Under the pieces are notes generated by a model, which was not told where the DNA came from, did no database searches, and saw only the letters and a list, made by a program, of their open reading frames with translations. Below are positions 7,724-15,266 of a DNA stretch of 55,754 nucleotides, in pieces. Position numbers and translations under genes: made by a program. Origin of the DNA: Muribaculaceae bacterium. Its GTDB lineage: Bacteria; Bacteroidota; Bacteroidia; Bacteroidales; Muribaculaceae. The stretch is from positions 1 to 55,754 of the forward strand of contig JAFLTN010000002.1 in NCBI GenBank assembly GCA_022510445.1, written 5' to 3'. Each line of letters starts with the position of its first letter. The first letter of the stretch is position 1.

Positions 7724-8350
7724 ATGAAAGAGCGTGGAAAACTCTATTTCAGATATGGCACAATGGGTTCAGCCAAGACGGCCCTGCTCCTCACCAACGC
7801 ATATAATTTCGAAGAGCGAGGCATTGCCTATCTGTGTTATAAGCCGGCCACCGATACCCGGGAGGAGAAAAGCGTCATAAGAAGCCGCATCGGTATTGAA
7901 CGCGATTGCAGGTTGATCTTTAACGACACAGATATCTTTTCGGAGATATCCAATATGATGGATTCGGGCGCAATGCTTCCCGAATGGATTCTTGTTGATG
8001 AAGCCCAGTTCCTGTCTTCTCTCCAGGTTGACCAGCTTGCAAGAATTGTTGATGAGTTCGGTTGCAATGTGATCTGTTACGGGCTTCGCACCGATTTCAA
8101 GACAAATCTTTTTGAAGGATCACGAAGACTCTTTGAGATCGCCGATTCTATTGATGAGGTGAAATCAACTTGTTCTTGCGGGGGTAAAACAATCGTCAAT
8201 GCCAGAATTGATGGAAAAGGGGATATAATCACCGAAGGCGAACAGGTGGAGATCGGTGGAAACGACCGGTATATGGCTGTTTGTCGCAGATGCTGGAACA
8301 ATAAGAGAGTGGAAAGAATCACACGTAATTCTCTCCCATTTAATTTTTAA
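7724..8350 (+). CDS. tdk: Thymidine kinase (type II)
   Basis: Phosphorylates thymidine to dTMP in pyrimidine salvage. ATG 7724 is preferred (208 aa) over the in-frame TTG at 7712. Motifs seen: the P-loop G-T-M-G-S-A-K-T-A, the Walker-B-like I-L-V-D-E-A-Q-F-L, the Y-G-L-R-T-D-F lasso segment, G-E-Q-V-E-I-G-G-N-D-R-Y near the C terminus (nucleoside binding), and a zinc-finger cysteine set (C-S-C-G and C-R-R-C). A near-consensus -7 element, TATCTTTA, lies at 7690-7697. Its stop is 12 bp before the next gene. Confidence 0.93.
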   Translation: MKERGKLYFRYGTMGSAKTALLLTNAYNFEERGIAYLCYKPATDTREEKSVIRSRIGIERDCRLIFNDTDIFSEISNMMDSGAMLPEWILVDEAQFLSSLQVDQLARIVDEFGCNVICYGLRTDFKTNLFEGSRRLFEIADSIDEVKSTCSCGGKTIVNARIDGKGDIITEGEQVEIGGNDRYMAVCRRCWNNKRVERITRNSLPFNF

Positions 8351-8362
8351 AACTATATTGCC

Positions 8363-9655
8363 ATGTTAAACAAAGAAATAAGAGACGAAATAATTTCATT
8401 GATCAATCGTGAAGTGGTTCCCGCTTTAGGATGCACTGAACCGGCGGCCGTAGCCCTCTGTGTGGCTAAAACATCTGAGATTCTGGGTTCTGTCCCCTCT
8501 TCCATTGAGGTCAGTCTCAGCGGCAATATGCTTAAGAATGCAATGGGAGTAGGCATCCCGGGCACGGGCATGATAGGATTGCCTATCGCTATTGCTTTGG
8601 GAGCTCTTGTGGGAAAATCGGAATATGGTCTTGAAGTCTTGAAGGATGTCACCCCGGAAAAAGTGGAGGAGGGCAAAAAGTTTATAGAAGAGGGACGTAT
8701 AAATATAAGTCATATGGCCGATGCACCCTCAATTCTCCATATTGAAGTTATCTGTAGGGATAAAGAGGGCCGTTCTGCAAAAGGAGTGATTTCAAGGTCG
8801 CATGCCAATTTTATATATCTCGATAAAGATGGTGAAGTTATTTTAAGCGAATCGTCTGACAAGGTAAATCCTGTGGAATCTGTTGCAGCTCGTGACCCGG
8901 AACTGAACTTGCGTCTTGTCTATGATTTTGCCGTCACAACACCCTATGATGAAATAAAATTCATACTTGAGGCCAGAAGACTAAACAAGGCGGCAGCCGA
9001 ACTGGCCTTTGAAAATGATTTCGGACATTCTTTGGGCGTTACGATAAAGACGAAAGGGACGTCGCTATTCGGTGACTCTCCTCTTTCTCATATTATAAGC
9101 TATACATCAGCTGCATGCGATGCCCGAATGGGGGGCGCAAAAATAGCCGTCATGTCAAATTCCGGTAGCGGAAACCAGGGAATTTGTGCCACGATGCCTG
9201 TGGTGAGTTATGCAGAGGATATAAATGCAGATGATGAAAAGCTTGCGAGGGCTCTTATTCTTAGTCACCTTACAAGCATTTATATCAAACAGAGTCTGGG
9301 ACGTCTTTCAGCCCTGTGTGGTTGTGTGGTGGCATCCACCGGTGCTTCAAGCGGTATTGTCTATCTCATGGGAGGTGGTTATGAAGAGGTTGGCGCCGCC
9401 GTCAAGAATATGATTGCCAACATCACGGGCATGATTTGCGATGGAGCGAAACCTTCATGTTCTTTGAAAATATCATCGGGGGTTTCAACAGCCCTGATGT
9501 CGGCCATGCTTGCAATGAATGATAAATGTGTCACTGAAGCTGAAGGGATAATTTGTGACGATGTGGATCGTTCCATCCGTAATCTCACTTCAATAGGTAG
9601 GGAATCAATGCAAGCCACTGACCGCCTCGTGCTCCATATCATGACAAATAAATAA
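8363..9655 (+). CDS. L-cysteine desulfidase / UPF0597 (CyuA-like) family protein
   Basis: Belongs to the serine-dehydratase-alpha-like / cysteine desulfidase family, which contains CyuA (YhaM) of E. coli and the archaeal L-cysteine desulfidase releasing sulfide, ammonia and pyruvate. The signature A-L-G-C-T-E-P-A-A (C24) is present, and cysteines in N-Q-G-I-C-A-T-M-P, L-C-G-C-V-V and I-C-D-G-A-K-P-S-C are in the places where [4Fe-4S] ligands are expected. Glycine-rich segments M-S-N-S-G-S-G-N-Q-G and S-S-G-I-V-Y-L-M-G-G-G are also typical. At 430 residues it has full length. It is probably cytosolic and co-transcribed with tdk. Cysteine rather than serine as substrate is inferred from family membership. 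Confidence 0.85.
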   Translation: MLNKEIRDEIISLINREVVPALGCTEPAAVALCVAKTSEILGSVPSSIEVSLSGNMLKNAMGVGIPGTGMIGLPIAIALGALVGKSEYGLEVLKDVTPEKVEEGKKFIEEGRINISHMADAPSILHIEVICRDKEGRSAKGVISRSHANFIYLDKDGEVILSESSDKVNPVESVAARDPELNLRLVYDFAVTTPYDEIKFILEARRLNKAAAELAFENDFGHSLGVTIKTKGTSLFGDSPLSHIISYTSAACDARMGGAKIAVMSNSGSGNQGICATMPVVSYAEDINADDEKLARALILSHLTSIYIKQSLGRLSALCGCVVASTGASSGIVYLMGGGYEEVGAAVKNMIANITGMICDGAKPSCSLKISSGVSTALMSAMLAMNDKCVTEAEGIICDDVDRSIRNLTSIGRESMQATDRLVLHIMTNK

Positions 9656-9710
9656 GATGACCTTAGTTGTTGGGAGAAATGATTGAGAGTTAGAGAGATA
9701 ATGAAATAAA

Positions 9711-9739
9711 AAATGTGCCGTTAAAATTCCGGCACATTT
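9711..9739. terminator. Bidirectional hairpin terminator
   Basis: AAATGTGCCG ... CGGCACATTT, a perfect 10-bp stem with a 9-nt loop, between convergent genes. On the minus strand it is followed by a T run (complement of AAATAAAAAA), so it best serves the DUF4136 gene; on the plus strand the T tract is weak. Confidence 0.8.
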
Positions 9740-9769
9740 CAAAGCAAATTTATAAGATTTCAAAGGTTT

Positions 9770-10525
9770 TCAATTCTTTTGACTCCGATATTGTGGAAGA
9801 AGAGGAACAGGATATTTCTTAAACAATGTCTGCACCGCCTCTGCTATCCCGGTCAGATTCCGGAATTGTGAATCTCCGTTTTCAAGTATCGTAGCTACGG
9901 ATGCCGAGAATAGAGCCTCTTTAGTTGCGATATTTACTATATCCATAGTCAATACACCCTCCTTATAAACACCGGTCACAACCTGAGCATTCGGATTCCA
10001 ATAATATTGGCGCGGATACATAAAGAATGGAGAGAAACCTGGAGCAGGCCCTGGTCCGTTATATGGGAACCAGTTGGGTCCTGGAGGTGGAGGAGTTGAC
10101 CCCGGCCCACCCGGGGCGCCCGGCGGTTGAGGTCCCGGCATTGGGGCAGGTGAGTGTGGAGGAGGAGGTGGTGGTGGAGGAGCGGCAGCCGGAAGCGGCG
10201 GTGGCGCCAAAACTCCTAATGGTTCAGTAGTTACCTCCTTTTTAACAGTCAAACCTATATTAATTACAATCGGTGAAGATGGATCTTCTACGTATCCGCG
10301 TTCCACCATCTGTTCTCTTATGGCAGCTGCGATATTGTAATAGGTCACCATCTCCATGCCCGGAGGAAGTTTCCCTTCGCCAGGTGTAATGATGCGGAAA
10401 GTATGGAAATCAGCAAGATTGGCTCCATTATACACTTCCGAGTTTACAAGCGAGAATGTGCTGCAAGATGTCATTGCCGTGGCGATGGCAGCTGTTAATC
10501 CTAAGAGTGTTTTTTTCATCTTCAT
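9770..10525 (-). CDS. DUF4136-like lipoprotein with polyproline insert
   Basis: Exported lipoprotein: signal peptide M-K-M-K-K-T-L-L-G-L with lipobox M-T-S-C at C21. The residues after the cysteine (S-T-F) lack the acidic surface-export signal, so it is probably periplasmic. The body resembles DUF4136: an N-terminal strand region (Y-N-G-A-N-L-A-D-F-H-T-F-R), I-R-E-Q-M-V-E-R-G-Y, and a C-terminal V-Y-K-E-G-V-L-T-M-D-I-V-N with A-V-Q-T-L-F-K-K-Y-P-V-P. The domain is split by a low-complexity insert of about 70 residues (about 105-175) very rich in Pro with Gly and Ala, including a run of eight prolines. It is divergent from serine palmitoyltransferase. Function unknown. Confidence 0.8.
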   Translation of the reverse strand: MKMKKTLLGLTAAIATAMTSCSTFSLVNSEVYNGANLADFHTFRIITPGEGKLPPGMEMVTYYNIAAAIREQMVERGYVEDPSSPIVINIGLTVKKEVTTEPLGVLAPPPLPAAAPPPPPPPPHSPAPMPGPQPPGAPGGPGSTPPPPGPNWFPYNGPGPAPGFSPFFMYPRQYYWNPNAQVVTGVYKEGVLTMDIVNIATKEALFSASVATILENGDSQFRNLTGIAEAVQTLFKKYPVPLLPQYRSQKN

Positions 10526-10682
10526 AACCTTTTCGATTTAGATCCCCCTCATCCGGCATTTTAACAGAAATCGGGAACAAGCTTTTTATTACAACAAACA
10601 AAGAGTAGGAATTTGTTCATTTCACAACGTTGTTAAATAAATAAAAATTTCAAAGAAATAAGGCTAATTATGTAAAAATAAT

Positions 10683-10690
10683 TAACTTTG
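10683..10690 (+). promoter_or_regulatory. -7 element for serine palmitoyltransferase
   Basis: TAACTTTG followed by C matches TAnnTTTG. Transcription would start near 10697, giving a ~78-nt leader before ATG 10775. The leader begins with a perfect palindrome (10698-10709). Confidence 0.6.
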
Positions 10691-10697
10691 CAATAAT

Positions 10698-10750
10698 AAT
10701 GACGTCATTGGCTGAATCCGACTCTTTGATTTTTATGGAACAAATTGTTC
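10698..10750 (+). promoter_or_regulatory. Two dyad-symmetric candidate operator sites in the spt leader
   Basis: AATGACGTCATT (10698-10709) is a perfect 12-bp palindrome sitting at the predicted +1. GAACAA-A-TTGTTC (10738-10750) is a second dyad with 6-bp arms, about 40 nt downstream. Both lie between the predicted promoter and the start codon. No regulator is identified; this is inference from symmetry and position. Confidence 0.35.
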
Positions 10751-10774
10751 GGTTAGGCATATAAACATTTGAGC

Positions 10775-11962
10775 ATGAAGCTATTACAAGAAAAGCTGGC
10801 CCAATATGATGCCCCCCAGAAGGCTAAGGCTGCCGGCGTTTACCCCTATTTCAGACCTATTTCAAGCGAACAGAATACTGAAGTCCTTATGAACGGACGG
10901 AAAGTGCTTATGTTCGGGTCAAATAGTTATATGGGTCTTACCAACCATCCCAAAGTAATAGAAGCTGCCGTAGAGGCTACTAAAAAATATGGCACCGGTA
11001 TGGCCGGTTCACCGTTCCTAAACGGCACTTTAGACATTCATAAACAACTTGAGGAAAGACTCGCGGATTACGTCGGCAAAGAAGACGTGATGCTTTATAG
11101 CACAGGTTTCGGTGTTAATCTTGGAGTCATTTCAACACTCACAGGTCGTGAAGATTATGTGATCCTCGATGAGCAGGATCATGCATCAATTATCGATGGC
11201 CGGCGGCTTTCATTCTCAAATTATCTCAAATATCGCCATAACGACATGTCAAGTCTGGAGGCTCAGTTGAAAAAATGTGACCCCTCTAAGATTAAACTCA
11301 TCGTCACCGACGGTGTTTTCTCGATGGAAGGCGACGTGGCGAACCTGCCGGAAATTGTGAGGCTTGCAAAACAGTATAACGCTTCAGTGATGGTTGATGA
11401 AGCTCATGGAATCGGTGTTTTCGGTGAAGGGGGTAGAGGAACCTGTAATCATTTCGGTGTCACTGATGATGTCGATCTCATTATGGGGACTTTCAGTAAG
11501 TCATTCGCGTCGCTCGGAGGTTTCATAGCTACTGACAAGGAGATCACCAATTTTCTCAGGCATCACTCAAGAGCATATATTTTCACTGCAAGTATCACCC
11601 CGGCTTCCACGGCCGCTGTGAATGCAGCTTTAGATATTATCCTCGCTGAGCCTGAACGGCAGCAACATCTTTGGGACATCACTAATTATGCCCTTGAAAA
11701 TTTCAGGGAAATGGGTTGCGAAATCGGAAATACATCCACCCCTATAATTCCGCTATTTATACGTGATGACTACAAGACATTCCATGTCACCCGAGATCTC
11801 CTTGACGAAGGGGTTTTCGTAAATCCTGTGGTGACACCGGCTGTGGCTCCTCACGACACTCTCATAAGATATTCTCTGATGGCCACTCATACAAAAGAGC
11901 AGGTGGCGCGCTCAATCGAAGCCATAAGGAAGGTATTCAAGAAATATGAGATTATCCCATAA
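10775..11962 (+). CDS. spt: Serine palmitoyltransferase-like PLP enzyme (alpha-oxoamine synthase)
   Basis: Condenses serine with a long-chain acyl-CoA to 3-ketosphinganine, the first step of sphingolipid synthesis typical of Bacteroidales. The start is ATG 10775 (395 aa); a TTG six bases earlier is less likely. Motifs: G-S-N-S-Y-M-G-L-T near the N terminus, Y-G-T-G-M-A-G-S-P-F-L-N-G-T, D-E-Q-D-H-A-S-I-I-D-G (PLP-stacking His), V-M-V-D-E-A-H-G-I-G-V-F-G and the Schiff-base lysine K242 in G-T-F-S-K-S-F-A-S-L-G-G. The family also contains KBL and BioF; the G-S-P-F-L-N-G-T segment and the phylum favour SPT. It is monocistronic, closed by a strong terminator at 11991. Confidence 0.87.
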   Translation: MKLLQEKLAQYDAPQKAKAAGVYPYFRPISSEQNTEVLMNGRKVLMFGSNSYMGLTNHPKVIEAAVEATKKYGTGMAGSPFLNGTLDIHKQLEERLADYVGKEDVMLYSTGFGVNLGVISTLTGREDYVILDEQDHASIIDGRRLSFSNYLKYRHNDMSSLEAQLKKCDPSKIKLIVTDGVFSMEGDVANLPEIVRLAKQYNASVMVDEAHGIGVFGEGGRGTCNHFGVTDDVDLIMGTFSKSFASLGGFIATDKEITNFLRHHSRAYIFTASITPASTAAVNAALDIILAEPERQQHLWDITNYALENFREMGCEIGNTSTPIIPLFIRDDYKTFHVTRDLLDEGVFVNPVVTPAVAPHDTLIRYSLMATHTKEQVARSIEAIRKVFKKYEIIP

Positions 11963-11990
11963 TGGCAATTTCACATTTCAAAATAATATG

Positions 11991-12018
11991 ACGCGGCCAA
12001 TGTTTGACCGCGTTTTTT
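11991..12018 (+). terminator. Rho-independent terminator of spt
   Basis: ACGCGG ... CCGCGT with extra inner CAA/TTG pairing, followed by a T run, 28 bp after the spt stop. Confidence 0.88.
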
Positions 12019-12163
12019 ATGCCTATAGACCAGGAAACAGCTTGATTTTTTACTCTGCCATTAATTTGTTGCATTTTTTTAGACATTATTTGCTTCTATT
12101 TTTTTTGCGAATTAAAAAAACTATTAAATTCGCACTGTCAAACTAAATCAAATACAGTGTTAG

Positions 12164-12715
12164 ATGGTCTATCGATTTAAACTCGTCAGCGACGAGGTAA
12201 GCAATTTTTCAAGAGAGTATGAAATTGACTCTACCGCAACTTTTCTTCAGCTCCGCAATACCATTCTTGACAGTGTAGATTATTCAAAGGAAGATTTCAA
12301 TTCGTTTTTCCTCTGCGACGACGAATGGGAGCGTCATGAAGAGATTACGCTTGAAGATATGGGAAGCTCAAGCGATCAGGATATATGGATTATGGGAGAC
12401 ACCCCTCTCAACGAACTCATAGAGGAGGATGGCCAGAAACTCATATTCATGTTTGATTACATGACCCAACGATCTTTCTTCATGGAAATGAAGGAATCTT
12501 TCCCGGGGAGAACTCTATCTGATCCGATGTGTGTGATGAAAAAGGGCAAAGCGCCTGCACAATATGTAGACCTTGAGGAATTCGATGCAAAGGTCGACCA
12601 GTCGGTTAACCTTACCGGAATCACACCGGATGATCTCGATCTCGAAGATATCTACGGTAACGACCAATATGACGAAGAGGATATAGCCGATGGATTCGAC
12701 ATTAACAATCTCTGA
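12164..12715 (+). CDS. pRiA4b ORF-3-like acidic protein
   Basis: A 183-residue, strongly acidic protein. The N terminus (V-Y-R-F-K-L-V-S-D-E-V ... F-L-Q-L-R-N-T-I-L) and the later F-F-L-C-D-D-E-W-E-R and L-I-F-M-F-D-Y segments resemble the plasmid pRiA4b ORF-3 family, small alpha/beta proteins found widely in Bacteroidetes chromosomes. The last ~40 residues are an Asp/Glu-rich tail (D-D-L-D-L-E-D-I-Y-G-N-D-Q-Y-D-E-E-D). There is no signal peptide or membrane helix, so it should be cytosolic. Function is unknown; the plasmid name does not imply mobility here. A perfect 16-bp inverted repeat follows about 60 bp after the stop. Confidence 0.75.
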   Translation: MVYRFKLVSDEVSNFSREYEIDSTATFLQLRNTILDSVDYSKEDFNSFFLCDDEWERHEEITLEDMGSSSDQDIWIMGDTPLNELIEEDGQKLIFMFDYMTQRSFFMEMKESFPGRTLSDPMCVMKKGKAPAQYVDLEEFDAKVDQSVNLTGITPDDLDLEDIYGNDQYDEEDIADGFDINNL

Positions 12716-12775
12716 TTCCCGGGATTTCAGTTGATATCCTTTTTTGCGGGGTCTCGCATTTTTCTTAAATATTAA

Positions 12776-12812
12776 GAGGATGTGTCTTAAAATAAATTTA
12801 AGACACATCCTC
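12776..12812. repeat. Perfect 16-bp inverted repeat (terminator or IS-end remnant)
   Basis: GAGGATGTGTCTTAAA (12776-12791), 5-nt spacer, exact complement at 12797-12812. It may simply terminate the 12164 gene, though no T run follows. The outer GAGGATGTGTC resembles terminal repeats I recall from some Bacteroidetes insertion sequences, so a remnant or MITE-like element is possible. A further imperfect hairpin (GCGCCGG-AAAAA-CCGGTGC) lies at 12824-12842. Confidence 0.6.
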
Positions 12813-12981
12813 AATTATTGGAGGCGCCGGAAAAACCGGTGCATAAGAATTGTTATTTAGAATATTAAATTCCCCGGAGTGGATTACTGTTTTAAACCCC
12901 TTCTTAAGCGAAGCGCGTGATTTCCGCTGAACCTATTATTGTCCCATAGGTTCATTACAAACAATATGATGGCATTAATGC

Positions 12982-13320
12982 TTATCTTTTGAATATCCTC
13001 TCAAAAAGCGAGGGTTTTTCCACAGGTTTCATATGGATTCTCAGCTGATTATCTTCTTTACCGAAGAAAAGGATATGATTGTGGAAAATGAATGCAATCA
13101 TCTTATCGAATTCGATAACCGCATGCAGGCTTCGGATTAGGAAACGTCGGAAAGGATTATATTCTTCAAGATCCTTGATTACTATTTCAAATCCATCATT
13201 TTCAATTGCATGGTGTTCTCGAAGCATCGGTATGAAATAATCAAGCCTCAAGTCCTCTTGATTCTTATGGGGCTTGCTGAATTTCTTATATATTTCCTTT
13301 ATGACACTATCTGTTATCAT
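12982..13320 (-). CDS. Hypothetical protein, 112 aa
   Basis: Unrecognised small soluble protein starting at ATG 13320. It is rich in charged and aromatic residues, with a helical N terminus (I-T-D-S-V-I-K-E-I-Y-K-K-F-S), an R-L-D-Y-F-I-P-M-L-R-E-H-H-A-I-E segment and a strand-like centre (F-E-I-V-I-K-D-L-E-E-Y, A-V-I-E-F-D-K-M-I-A-F-I-F-H-N-H-I-L-F-F). No signal peptide or transmembrane helix is seen. It is isolated: the gap to the upstream gene holds hairpins, and the ~300 bp before its start (13321-13620) hold only the stem-loop at 13559 and nothing else I can identify. Confidence 0.6.
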   Translation of the reverse strand: MITDSVIKEIYKKFSKPHKNQEDLRLDYFIPMLREHHAIENDGFEIVIKDLEEYNPFRRFLIRSLHAVIEFDKMIAFIFHNHILFFGKEDNQLRIHMKPVEKPSLFERIFKR

Positions 13321-13558
13321 GCATCAAATTTAGATTGGGGCCTTCCAAAAAGCAATATTGGGTAACAATCCCTATAGGAATAACATAATTGCAGAACATC
13401 GGTTTAGGACTAATTCAAAAAAAATGTTAAAATAAGGCAGTTTGTTGATATGTGTCGATCACCGATTCTATTAATATGAAAAGGAATGGGCCGGGTTTTA
13501 AATTATAGTGAAATTGCCAGGAGGCACTGTGTGATAGATATTCCTGACATTTAATATT

Positions 13559-13617
13559 TTAGACCCCATTGACGAAAGATGACGCAAGGGCGTTCTCTTT
13601 TGTGCAATGGGGTCTAA
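13559..13617. terminator. Long extended hairpin after the mmd operon
   Basis: Outer arms TTAGACCCCATTG (13559-13571) and CAATGGGGTCTAA (13605-13617) are perfectly complementary over 13 bp. Inside, AAAGA/TCTTT and ACGC-AAGG-GCGT continue the pairing, so the whole 59-nt segment can fold into one rod. It abuts the mmdB stop codon. A terminator is the simplest reading; a stable small RNA is possible. Confidence 0.6.
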
Positions 13618-13620
13618 TTT

Positions 13621-14793
13621 TTATCCGAGGAAACTCAGCAATACACCTGCAGCCACAGCAGAACCGATTACACCGGCTACATTAGGACCCATGGCATGCA
13701 TGAGAAGATAATTGTTTGGGTCATATTCTAACCCCAGATTATTTGATATTCTGGCAGCCATCGGCACGGCGGAAACACCCGCATTTCCGATAAGGGGATT
13801 AATTTTCTTGTCCTTTCTCAGGAACAGGTTGAAAACTTTCACTGAAAGCACTCCTGTGGATGAAGCTATGATGAAGGCTGCGAAGCCAAGACCAAAAATC
13901 AACAGGGTGTCAAGCGTTAGGAATTTATCAGCCTGGGTAGAGGCTCCTACAGTTAAACCGAGAAGGATGGTGACAATGTCGGTCATGGCATTGCTCGCTG
14001 TCTTGGCAAGGCGGGTTGTGACACCACTCTCCCTTAGTAGGTTGCCGAAGAAGAGCATCCCGAGCAACGGTATTCCTGACGGCACAACAAAACAAGTGAG
14101 CAATAATCCCACGACGGGGAAAATAATCTTCTCATTTTGAGTGGCAACTCGAGTCGGCTTCATCCTTATGGTCCGTTCCTTTTTAGTTGTGAAAAGCCTC
14201 ATGAGAGGTGGCTGGATAAGAGGTATGAGTGCCATGTAGGAATATGCCGAAACCGCTACCGCTCCCATTAGGTCGGGATTCAGTTTGGAGGTAGTGAAGA
14301 TGGCGGTTGGTCCGTCGGCCCCTCCGATGATGGCCACACATCCTGCCGACAGCGGATTAAAGCCACAAAGCAGAGCAAGCATATAGGCTCCGAAGATGCC
14401 GAACTGGGCGCATGCTCCGATTATCATCAGTTTTGGATTGGCAAGCAAAGCCGAGAAATCTGTCATTGCACCGATGCCAAGGAAAATAAGGGGAGGATAC
14501 CAGCCTCTTTCCACACCGTTGTATAAAATATTTAAAACCGACCCCGATTCATAGATGCCAATTTCCATACCCTCCTGGAATGGAATATTTCCTATCAACA
14601 TTCCGAAACCTATCGGCACAAGAAGCAAGGGTTCAAAATTTTTCTTGATTGCAAGCCAAACAAAGAAACAACCCACTGCCAGCATCACCAGGTTTCCCCA
14701 TTCGCAGTTATAGAAACCTGTGAATTCCCAGAAGGCTGCAACGGTCTGGCGCATGAATTCACCAAATGAATATGTAGTATCTGCTAAAATCAT
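13621..14793 (-). CDS. mmdB: Sodium-translocating methylmalonyl-CoA decarboxylase, beta subunit
   Basis: Integral membrane subunit that decarboxylates carboxybiotin and pumps Na+ out. The 390-residue hydrophobic protein belongs to the OadB/MmdB/GcdB family and has about nine membrane segments. The conserved motif G-G-A-D-G-P-T-A-I-F-T-T carries the aspartate implicated in Na+ transport, and N-A-G-V-S-A-V-P-M-A-A-R and G-P-N-V-A-G-V-I-G-S-A appear near the C terminus, where the family's Na+-binding segment lies. It is the last gene of the operon, 23 bp after the biotin carrier. Assignment to methylmalonyl-CoA rather than oxaloacetate rests on mmdA and mce in the same operon. Confidence 0.93.
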   Translation of the reverse strand: MILADTTYSFGEFMRQTVAAFWEFTGFYNCEWGNLVMLAVGCFFVWLAIKKNFEPLLLVPIGFGMLIGNIPFQEGMEIGIYESGSVLNILYNGVERGWYPPLIFLGIGAMTDFSALLANPKLMIIGACAQFGIFGAYMLALLCGFNPLSAGCVAIIGGADGPTAIFTTSKLNPDLMGAVAVSAYSYMALIPLIQPPLMRLFTTKKERTIRMKPTRVATQNEKIIFPVVGLLLTCFVVPSGIPLLGMLFFGNLLRESGVTTRLAKTASNAMTDIVTILLGLTVGASTQADKFLTLDTLLIFGLGFAAFIIASSTGVLSVKVFNLFLRKDKKINPLIGNAGVSAVPMAARISNNLGLEYDPNNYLLMHAMGPNVAGVIGSAVAAGVLLSFLG

Positions 14794-14816
14794 GATGTCA
14801 GTCTCTTCTTCGAGGA

Positions 14817-15266
14817 TTATTCGAGGATCATTATGTTTCCGTCTTGGGGTACAGCATCTCCCACATTTACAAGGATCTCTTTTACTTTGCCGCCTTTCGG
14901 AGTATGAATGTCATTCTCCATTTTCATGGCTTCCAATATGCAGACTGTCTGTCCGTTGGAAACTGTGTCGCCTACCTTCACAGGTATGCTCATAATGGTG
15001 CCGGGTAACGGAGCCTTTACAATATAGCCACCGCTTACCGGGGCCACGGGTTTTAAAACCACTTTTTCTCCGGCTTCGTTACGGACTACATTCTGTGGTT
15101 TTTTCACCGGTATGGTCACTGCTTTCTTTTCTCCGGGCGCTTTGTCCATCTCTACTGTGTATGGAACACCGTTTACCTCTACGTGAACCGTGTTCCCTTC
15201 AGGATCGTCCACCTTGACATTGAATTTTATGCCGTTGATTTTATATTTGTATTCTTTTTGATTCAT
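14817..15266 (-). CDS. mmdC: Biotin carrier subunit of methylmalonyl-CoA decarboxylase
   Basis: Carries CO2 as carboxybiotin from MmdA to MmdB. The 149-residue protein ends in a biotinyl domain (about 80-149) with the biotinylation motif E-A-M-K-M-E-N and the structural P-L-P-G-T-I and P-K-G-G-K-V segments. A flexible Pro/Lys/Val linker (about 47-78) separates it from an N-terminal strand-rich part (K-Y-K-I-N-G-I-K-F-N-V-K-V) that probably docks on partner subunits. Its start overlaps the end of the mmdD-like gene by 26 bp, so the two are translationally coupled. Confidence 0.93.
   Translation of the reverse strand: MNQKEYKYKINGIKFNVKVDDPEGNTVHVEVNGVPYTVEMDKAPGEKKAVTIPVKKPQNVVRNEAGEKVVLKPVAPVSGGYIVKAPLPGTIMSIPVKVGDTVSNGQTVCILEAMKMENDIHTPKGGKVKEILVNVGDAVPQDGNIMILE

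Noticed and set aside
12164..12842. A complete mobile element around the pRiA4b ORF-3-like gene
   Set aside because: No transposase, integrase or target duplications are visible; only one inverted repeat lies on one side.
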